Shown in pieces: positions 6,464 to 12,247 of a DNA stretch of 14,269 nucleotides. A program made the translations under genes and the position numbers. Numbering within the stretch: the stretch's first letter is position 1; every line of letters starts with the position of its first letter. The notes beneath the pieces were generated by a model, which did no database searches, was not told the DNA's origin, and worked only from the letters and a program-made list of their open reading frames with translations. Origin of the DNA: an uncultured Bacteroides sp. (GTDB lineage Bacteria; Bacteroidota; Bacteroidia; Bacteroidales; Bacteroidaceae). The stretch covers positions 1-14,269 of the forward strand of contig USPQ01000071.1 in the NCBI GenBank assembly GCA_900556625.1, written 5' to 3'.

Positions 6464-8842
6464 ATGAAGACAAAGAATATTATGATTGCCCTCACGCTCC
6501 TAACGACAGGGACAGCATGGGCGGAAGATTTCCCGAAAGACTCACTGAAAGTGGTAGATATCGAAGAAGTGGTAGTAATCGCTACTCCGAAAGAGAACCG
6601 TAAACTACGTGAGTTGCCGGTAGCTACCACATTATTATCTCAAAAAGATATGCAAGCAAATCAGGTACACTCCGTGAAAAACCTGACAGGCATCGTTCCT
6701 AACCTGTTCATCCCGGACTATGGTTCCAAACTTACTACTTCTATTTATATCCGCGGAATCGGTTCACGTATCAACACCCCCTCCGTAGGGCTTTATGTAG
6801 ACAATATCCCTTATATAGATAAGTCCGCTTTCGACTTCAACTACGCTGATATCGAACGTATCGACATTCTTCGTGGTCCGCAAGGTACTCTTTACGGCCG
6901 TAATACAATGGGCGGACTAATCAAGATACATACCAAATCTCCTTTCACTTATCAAGGGACTGATATCCGAATGGGAGCCGCCACCTACAACGACTATAAT
7001 GTTTCACTGACACATTATCATCGTATCTCCGACCGTTTTGCTTTCTCCACCGGAGGTTTCTATGAACATACAGGAGGTTTCTTTGAGAATGCAGCACGCA
7101 ACAATGAGAAAATAGATAAAAGCAACGCCGGAGGCGGACGCTTCCGCGGTATTTATCTGCCGACACCGAATCTGAAAGTCGATATGACATTGAGCTACGA
7201 ATATAGTGACCAGGGGGGATATCCTTATAAATATACAGGTGTTACAGAAGGAGAAGAAACTCGCCCCGAATATATCGGAAAAATCGCCAACAACGAACGC
7301 AGTAGCTATCGTCGCGGATTATTAAACTCCGGAGTTAATATAGAATATCAAGCCAGGACATTTATTTTAAATGCGGTCACGGGCTACCAAAACCTGAATG
7401 ACCGTATGTTTCTCGATCAGGACTTTACAGAAAAAGACATTTATACTCTGGAACAGAAACAAAGAGCAAATACAATTTCTGAAGAGATCGTATTCAAATC
7501 AAAGCCGGAGAAGCGTTGGCAATGGGCAACCGGAGTTTCCGGATTCTATCAGTGGTTACATACAAGCGGTCCGGTAGATTTCAGGCAAGAAGGCGTAAAA
7601 ACTGTAATTGAAAGTAATGTAAACAAAATATTTGAAGGGCTTGCTGGTCCCAAGATGCGCATGACAGCCAATAATTCCATATTGGGAGTTGGCGGTAGTT
7701 TTGACACTCCGATATTAAATGGAGCTGTTTTTCATCAGTCAACATTCAATAATCTGTTTATCAAAGGACTATCTGCCACAATCGGTCTACGTTTAGACTA
7801 CGAGAAAATTAAGATGGAGTATAATTCTATCAGCAACCCTCTAAACTTTGACTTCTCTTTAGCAATGGGACCTATGAATATTACCAGTAAAGGTTTGGAA
7901 GCTATAAGCTCATTCATTGGCAAGGAATCCACCGACTACGTACAATTACTTCCTAAATTCGCTCTCCAGTATGAATGGGAAAAAGGAAACAGTATTTATG
8001 CAACTGTATCCAAGGGATATCGTTCGGGAGGCTACAATATTCAGATGTTTTCTGATTTAGCACAAGGAGCTTTAAAAAATTCAATGTTGGATGCATTAGC
8101 TGCCGACCCGAACTTTTCTTTAATGGCGGAGAGAATATTAGGAATGAAAGATGAACTGCCGGAGGTGAAAGCAACGACTCAATACAAGCCCGAATATTCC
8201 TGGAACTATGAAATAGGTTCTCACCTGACTTTGTGGGAAGGTAAACTTTGGGCTGACCTTGCCGCCTTCTACATGGATACACGCGACCAACAAATTTCTC
8301 AAATGGCAGAAAGTGGTTTGGGACGTGTCACAATCAATGCAGGAAAAAGCAGAAGTTATGGTGTCGAAGCTGCCCTACGTACCAGCCTGACAAATGAGTT
8401 GAGTCTAAATGCAAGCTACGGATATACGTATGCCACCTTTACAGATTATGTAACAAAGCAAAAAGACAGTGAGGGTAATCTTACGGATAAGTCATATAAC
8501 GGCAAGTATGTACCCTTCGTCCCCAAGCATACATTAAATATCGGCGGAGAATACGCTATTACTTGCAATCCCCGTTCTATCTTTGACCGCGTAGTGTTCC
8601 AAGCAAACTATAACGCTGCCGGACGAATCTATTGGACTGAGCAAAATAACGTCAGCCAATCCTTCTACGGTACTCTCAACTGGCGCACAAACTTAGAAAT
8701 AGGTGATGCAATGATTAGTTTTTGGGCACGTAACTTCTTGAATAAAGATTATGCAGCCTTCTACTTTGAAACGATGAACAAAGGGTTCATGCAACAAGGA
8801 CGTCCGATGCAATTTGGGATAGATCTTCGCTGCCGATTCTAA
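6464..8842 (+). CDS. TonB-dependent outer-membrane receptor, substrate unknown
   Basis: A 792-aa gated outer-membrane porin that would import a scarce ligand using TonB energy. A type I signal peptide (MKTKNIMIALTLL..., likely cut after AWA at 18-20) precedes a TonB-box-like stretch EEVVVIA at 34-40. The plug domain spans about 43-158, with IRGIGSR at 96-102 and LRGPQGTLYGRNTMGG at 136-151. The rest is a 22-strand-type barrel with signatures such as SKGYRSGGYN and SYGVEAALR, and the chain ends in Phe after GIDLRCRF, as barrels do for BAM recognition. It lacks the N-terminal carboxypeptidase-regulatory domain and the downstream SusD gene of glycan SusC systems, so it is more like siderophore/cofactor-type receptors; iron complexes are a plausible but unproven substrate. 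No cobalamin riboswitch fits in the short leader. It is divergent from the IPT/TIG lipoprotein and ends at a strong terminator hairpin. Confidence 0.95.
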   Translation: MKTKNIMIALTLLTTGTAWAEDFPKDSLKVVDIEEVVVIATPKENRKLRELPVATTLLSQKDMQANQVHSVKNLTGIVPNLFIPDYGSKLTTSIYIRGIGSRINTPSVGLYVDNIPYIDKSAFDFNYADIERIDILRGPQGTLYGRNTMGGLIKIHTKSPFTYQGTDIRMGAATYNDYNVSLTHYHRISDRFAFSTGGFYEHTGGFFENAARNNEKIDKSNAGGGRFRGIYLPTPNLKVDMTLSYEYSDQGGYPYKYTGVTEGEETRPEYIGKIANNERSSYRRGLLNSGVNIEYQARTFILNAVTGYQNLNDRMFLDQDFTEKDIYTLEQKQRANTISEEIVFKSKPEKRWQWATGVSGFYQWLHTSGPVDFRQEGVKTVIESNVNKIFEGLAGPKMRMTANNSILGVGGSFDTPILNGAVFHQSTFNNLFIKGLSATIGLRLDYEKIKMEYNSISNPLNFDFSLAMGPMNITSKGLEAISSFIGKESTDYVQLLPKFALQYEWEKGNSIYATVSKGYRSGGYNIQMFSDLAQGALKNSMLDALAADPNFSLMAERILGMKDELPEVKATTQYKPEYSWNYEIGSHLTLWEGKLWADLAAFYMDTRDQQISQMAESGLGRVTINAGKSRSYGVEAALRTSLTNELSLNASYGYTYATFTDYVTKQKDSEGNLTDKSYNGKYVPFVPKHTLNIGGEYAITCNPRSIFDRVVFQANYNAAGRIYWTEQNNVSQSFYGTLNWRTNLEIGDAMISFWARNFLNKDYAAFYFETMNKGFMQQGRPMQFGIDLRCRF

Positions 8843-8895
8843 GGAACTATAAGGAGGGCGGAGATCCCCGCTCTTACAATAATTTACTTCGAATA

Positions 8896-8930
8896 AAAAA
8901 AGGAAGAACTGATTAAGTTCCTCCTTTTTT
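8896..8930. terminator. Bidirectional intrinsic terminator between receptor gene and glmM
   Basis: AAAAAAGGAAGAACT (8896-8910) pairs with AGTTCCTCCTTTTTT (8916-8930) over 15 positions with one mismatch, around the 5-nt loop GATTA. A-tract on one side and T-tract on the other let it act in both directions, which fits the convergent ends of the receptor gene (stop at 8842) and glmM (stop at 8954). Confidence 0.85.
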
Positions 8931-8953
8931 ATTTATCCAATATCAATGAAGCG

Positions 8954-10345
8954 TTATTTCTTCGCTAACTCATTAATTACGTCCATAATCTTCTGACCGA
9001 TTTCTTCTGCAGCTTCCATTGTAGAAGCTTCGCTATATACGCGAATAATCGGTTCCGTATTACTTTTACGCAAATGTACCCATTTGTCTGCAAAGTCAAT
9101 CTTCACACCGTCGATATCGTTGATTTCCTCATTCTTATAGATTTCCTTTACCTTAGCAAGGATAGCGTCTACATCAATTTCCGGAGTCAGGTCGACACGG
9201 TTCTTGGCAATGAAGTAAGGAGGATAAGTAGCACGGAGTTCGCTGACTTTCTTTCCTTCATGAGCCAAATGGCTAAGGAACAATGCGATACCAACCAATG
9301 CATCACGACCGTAGTGGCTGGCCGGATAGATTACTCCACCGTTTCCTTCACCACCGATAACAGCATTGGTTGCCTTCATCTTTGTTACTACGTTTACTTC
9401 GCCTACGGCAGAAGCATTATATTCCATACCATACTTACGAGTCACATCACGCAAAGCACGGGTAGAACTCAAGTTAGAAACAGTGTTACCCGGAGTATGT
9501 TTCAGTACATAATCGGCAACAGTAACCAATGTATATTCTTCACCATACATTACACCGTCCTCGCAAATCATAGCCAAACGGTCAACGTCCGGGTCTACTA
9601 CAAAAGCTACATCAGCTTTTCCACCTTTCATCAGGTTCATGATGTCACCCAAGTTCTTTTCAAGTGGTTCCGGGTTGTGCTGGAAGTTTCCGGTAGGCTC
9701 GCAGTAGAGTTTTTCTACATGTTTCACGCCCAGACGCTCAAGCAATTCAGGAAGAATAATACCGCCTACCGAATTCACACAGTCGATAGCTACACGGAAA
9801 CCGGCTTTCTTAATGGCTTCTACATCCACTAAGTCAAGAGCCAGCACGCTATCAATATGCTTCTGATTATAGGTCAGGTCTTTACGATAAGAACCCAGAT
9901 GATCTACATCTGCATAGTCAAATTCCTCAGCTTCAGCAATACGAAGAACCTCGTTACCTTCGGCTGCATTCAGAAATTCACCATGTTCATTCAGTAATTT
10001 TAATGCGTTCCACTGTTTCGGATTGTGAGAGGCTGTCAGGATAATACCTCCACACGCGCCTTCCATTGTTACAGCCAATTCGGTAGTCGGAGTAGAAGCC
10101 AGATCGATGTCTACAACATCCCAGCCCATTCCCATTAGGGTACCGACTACTACGTTCTTTACCATTTCACCGGAGATGCGGGCGTCACGTCCCACAACAA
10201 TCTTATTGCTTTTTACTTTGCAAGTCTTACGTATTAAAGTAGCATAAGCCGAAGTGAATTTTACGATGTCGAGCGGATTCAATCCTTCGCCCGCTCCTCC
10301 GCCGATTGTTCCGCGGATTCCAGAGATAGATTTGATTAGAGTCAT
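8954..10345 (-). CDS. glmM: Phosphoglucosamine mutase (alpha-D-phosphohexomutase family)
   Basis: Converts glucosamine-6-phosphate to glucosamine-1-phosphate for UDP-GlcNAc, peptidoglycan and LPS synthesis, in the cytoplasm. At 463 aa it has all four phosphohexomutase signatures: catalytic phosphoserine loop TASHNP at 104-109 (Ser106), metal-binding DPDVDR at 251-256, sugar-binding GEGNGG at 332-337, and phosphate-binding RKSNTEP at 426-432. The N-terminal SGIRG at 8-12 also fits. The family is certain; the substrate is less so, since phosphomannomutases share these motifs and family members of this type in Bacteroides are named glmM mainly by similarity. It starts 36 bp after the stop of the FKBP-like lipoprotein gene with no promoter apparent in the gap, so co-transcription is likely. 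Its 3' end faces the two-way terminator. Confidence 0.92.
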   Translation of the reverse strand: MTLIKSISGIRGTIGGGAGEGLNPLDIVKFTSAYATLIRKTCKVKSNKIVVGRDARISGEMVKNVVVGTLMGMGWDVVDIDLASTPTTELAVTMEGACGGIILTASHNPKQWNALKLLNEHGEFLNAAEGNEVLRIAEAEEFDYADVDHLGSYRKDLTYNQKHIDSVLALDLVDVEAIKKAGFRVAIDCVNSVGGIILPELLERLGVKHVEKLYCEPTGNFQHNPEPLEKNLGDIMNLMKGGKADVAFVVDPDVDRLAMICEDGVMYGEEYTLVTVADYVLKHTPGNTVSNLSSTRALRDVTRKYGMEYNASAVGEVNVVTKMKATNAVIGGEGNGGVIYPASHYGRDALVGIALFLSHLAHEGKKVSELRATYPPYFIAKNRVDLTPEIDVDAILAKVKEIYKNEEINDIDGVKIDFADKWVHLRKSNTEPIIRVYSEASTMEAAEEIGQKIMDVINELAKK

Positions 10346-10381
10346 AGGTTTTAACTAATAGATTTATTTAATGTTAGTGCT

Positions 10382-11035
10382 TTAACTTTTTGCTTTTTCA
10401 AACTTCCAGATATCATAATAATATGGAATCACATTCTGTTGCGAAATACTATGCCCCATTTTTGAAGGAATAATCAAACGTACATGAGCATTATCCCGCA
10501 AGTATGGCAATGCCAACAGCCATCCACCGGGAATAGCTGTTCCGTACGAATTTGCTGTCCACAAATAATCATAATCAAGAGGAGTGCTTAAAACAATTCC
10601 ATAAGCTGATGAATTTTCGTTGACATAACGGAATGTAAGGGGAGATCTATAATAATCAGAAGCATTAATATATTCAGGAAGGACAACATTGAAACAAGTC
10701 AACTCATTACTCGCTATATTCTTTTCCAGATAGCGGGCACAAATCACATTATTATTAGCAAAAGTATCTTCCGGATCATCCTCATTTCCACGATCTACAA
10801 TCTGCATATAGACGCCATTTGAGAAAGCAACATATTCATTTCTTGACAGATCGGTAATTGTATCCCGTTCGAACTCCTCTAAGGAGATCACATTAATTGC
10901 ACTATCTTTGATGAACTTATTCACCGCATTCTTTTCATCCTCCAGCATTTCTGCATAAGTCTTAGAATTGTCGCATGCCTGGAACAGACTTCCGGCTGCT
11001 ATCACAGAGAGAAATAAAAATATAAGTTTCTTCAT
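10382..11035 (-). CDS. Lipoprotein with FKBP-like domain (probably DUF4827)
   Basis: A 217-aa secreted lipoprotein with signal peptide II and lipobox LFQAC (Cys21), followed by DNSKTYAEMLEDE. I believe it belongs to DUF4827, from memory. The C-terminal half reads like a decayed FKBP-type prolyl isomerase: VYMQIVDRG at 75-83 matches the first FKBP strand (usually l-y-x-v-l-x-x-G), a strand around NNVICARYLEKN at 95-106, then GW at 171-172, RLIIPS at 186-191, a Gly at 194, and VIPYYYDIWKF at 202-212 where FKBPs have an IPPN-aromatic final strand. The Trp floor of the active site is kept but the AYG Tyr is replaced, so catalysis is doubtful. It would sit at the cell envelope, facing the periplasm or surface. 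It has its own perfect -7 box and is followed by glmM 36 bp downstream. No function is known. Confidence 0.8.
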   Translation of the reverse strand: MKKLIFLFLSVIAAGSLFQACDNSKTYAEMLEDEKNAVNKFIKDSAINVISLEEFERDTITDLSRNEYVAFSNGVYMQIVDRGNEDDPEDTFANNNVICARYLEKNIASNELTCFNVVLPEYINASDYYRSPLTFRYVNENSSAYGIVLSTPLDYDYLWTANSYGTAIPGGWLLALPYLRDNAHVRLIIPSKMGHSISQQNVIPYYYDIWKFEKAKS

Positions 11036-11061
11036 TATCTGTTAATTAGCTATATTCCGCA

Positions 11062-11069
11062 CAAATGTA
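11062..11069 (-). promoter_or_regulatory. -7 box for the FKBP-like lipoprotein gene
   Basis: Minus-strand TACATTTG, a perfect TAnnTTTG, 26 bp before the ATG at 11035. The -33 position has only a weak TTTCAA-like match, and that part of the promoter lies inside the left arm of the palindromic repeat at 11081-11143. Confidence 0.6.
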
Positions 11070-11080
11070 TCTCAAAATCA

Positions 11081-11143
11081 TTAAAAGTTGAAAGAGGAAT
11101 GTTGAAAGTTCGTATCTTTTAACCTTTCAATATTCACTTTTAA
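11081..11143. repeat. Imperfect palindromic repeat between nrnA and the FKBP-like gene
   Basis: TTAAAAGTTGAAAGAGG... with GAATGTTGAAAGTT (11081-11110) is an imperfect inverted match to AACCTTTCAATATTCACTTTTAA (positions 11121-11143, whose reverse complement begins TTAAAAGTGAA and ends ATTGAAAGGTT). Word content (GTTGAAAG / CTTTCAA) resembles the coding repeat at 3742-3857, so both may belong to one family. It lies 11 bp past the nrnA stop and could also act as an mRNA 3'-end hairpin. Confidence 0.5.
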
Positions 11144-11153
11144 CCTTCCGCAC

Positions 11154-12191
11154 TCAGCTTTTTGCTGTGAGTAAAGGTTTATATTTCTCCAGTGCTTTCT
11201 CAAAGACAGCTTTGGCCTCCTCCATTGTTCCGAAAAACTCACCGCCCGAGGCATTGAGATGTCCGCCTCCGTGGAAAAATTCGGCAGCCAACTGATTGCA
11301 TGGAAAGTTCCCTACCGAACGAAGGGAAATTTTAATCATCGGTTTCTCCGTATCCTCACGCAGGAAGCAGGAGAAACAAACGTTTTTAATAGTAAGAGGG
11401 ATATTCACAAACCCTTCGCTATCACCTTTTATATAATTAAACTTACTCTGTTCGGCTTTTGTCAATGTGATTAAGGCTGCATTGTAGTCCGAATAAACAG
11501 TCATATTAGACAACACATACCCCATTAGACGCAAACGGCTTTCCGAGTACGTATTATATACTTTACGATAGATATCATCCTTATCAATCCCTTTGGAAAG
11601 AAGTTCGCTGATGATAAAATAGATTTCCCGATTGTTGGAGTTGTAGGTGAATCCGCCTGTATCCGTCATCATACCTGTGTAGATACATTCGGCTCCTTCT
11701 TTAGAGATGTCGCTAAAATAGCCCATACGGCAGATCAACCGAAAGATCAATTCGGAAGTAGAAGAAATCTTCGGGTAAGACATCGTAATCTTACAGAATT
11801 CTTCCGGGTAAAGATGATGATCGATCATTATTTTACGTGCGGGAGAAGCTGCTATCGCATCCGCCATATCATCAATACGTTTCAATGCATTGAAATCCAG
11901 ACAGCAGATTACGTCTGCTTCGGCTATCAACTTATCCGCAAATTCTTTGTAACGGTCGTACAAGAGAATGTCTTTGCTGCCCGGCATCCACCGAAGGAAA
12001 TCGGGGAAAGCATTGGGAACGATTACGTTTACTGCCTTTTCCTGTGAATCAAAAAAATGGTATAATCCTAGTGAAGAACCGATAGCATCACCATCAGGAG
12101 ATACATGAGATACAATTACTATTTTGTCAGCCCGTTCAAACCATTTGGTAAAATGATCTATTTTGGCTTGTTCAATTACTTTCGTCAACAT
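11154..12191 (-). CDS. nrnA: DHH/DHHA1 phosphoesterase (NrnA-type oligoribonuclease / pAp phosphatase)
   Basis: Cytoplasmic metal-dependent phosphodiesterase that in this family degrades 2-5-nt RNA or pGpG/pApA and dephosphorylates pAp. The 345-aa protein has the DHH motifs in order: HVSPDGDAIG at 29-38 (His29, Asp33, Asp35), CLDF with Asp99, DHH at 124-126, and TDTGGF with Asp177; the DHHA1 domain ends with RSVG at 291-294 and GGGH at 308-311. I place the start at the ATG at 12191: an upstream in-frame ATG at 12347 would add 52 non-conserved residues, overlap comEC by 110 bp and precede the promoter box at 12214-12221. The gene thus begins 46 bp after the comEC stop. Which of the possible substrates is used here is not visible in the sequence. 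Confidence 0.92.
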   Translation of the reverse strand: MLTKVIEQAKIDHFTKWFERADKIVIVSHVSPDGDAIGSSLGLYHFFDSQEKAVNVIVPNAFPDFLRWMPGSKDILLYDRYKEFADKLIAEADVICCLDFNALKRIDDMADAIAASPARKIMIDHHLYPEEFCKITMSYPKISSTSELIFRLICRMGYFSDISKEGAECIYTGMMTDTGGFTYNSNNREIYFIISELLSKGIDKDDIYRKVYNTYSESRLRLMGYVLSNMTVYSDYNAALITLTKAEQSKFNYIKGDSEGFVNIPLTIKNVCFSCFLREDTEKPMIKISLRSVGNFPCNQLAAEFFHGGGHLNASGGEFFGTMEEAKAVFEKALEKYKPLLTAKS

Positions 12192-12213
12192 ACTATAATA
12201 CTTTATCAAGATG

Positions 12214-12247
12214 CAAATGTACGATAAATCTTTGTACTTAGAGCAAA
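12214..12247 (-). promoter_or_regulatory. Promoter of nrnA overlapping the comEC stop
   Basis: Minus-strand TACATTTG (12214-12221) is a perfect TAnnTTTG 22 bp before the ATG at 12191. A TTTG (12244-12247) lies 22 bp upstream, slightly longer than the usual 19-21, inside the last codons of comEC. It supports the short nrnA start and a transcript separate from, or added to, comEC readthrough. Confidence 0.6.

Noticed and set aside
6412..6603. Small + strand frame of 63 aa upstream of the TonB receptor
   Set aside because: Overlaps the receptor promoter and its signal-peptide coding region in another frame; no supporting features.
8850..8875. Second GC-rich hairpin (around GCGG/CCGC) just after the receptor stop
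   Set aside because: Only four or so base pairs hold without bulges and there is no T-tract; the hairpin at 8896-8930 explains termination.
9074..9832. Long open frame of 252 aa on the + strand
   Set aside because: It lies wholly antisense to glmM, whose motifs are all intact; the translation has no recognisable domain and the frame is an effect of glmM codon use.
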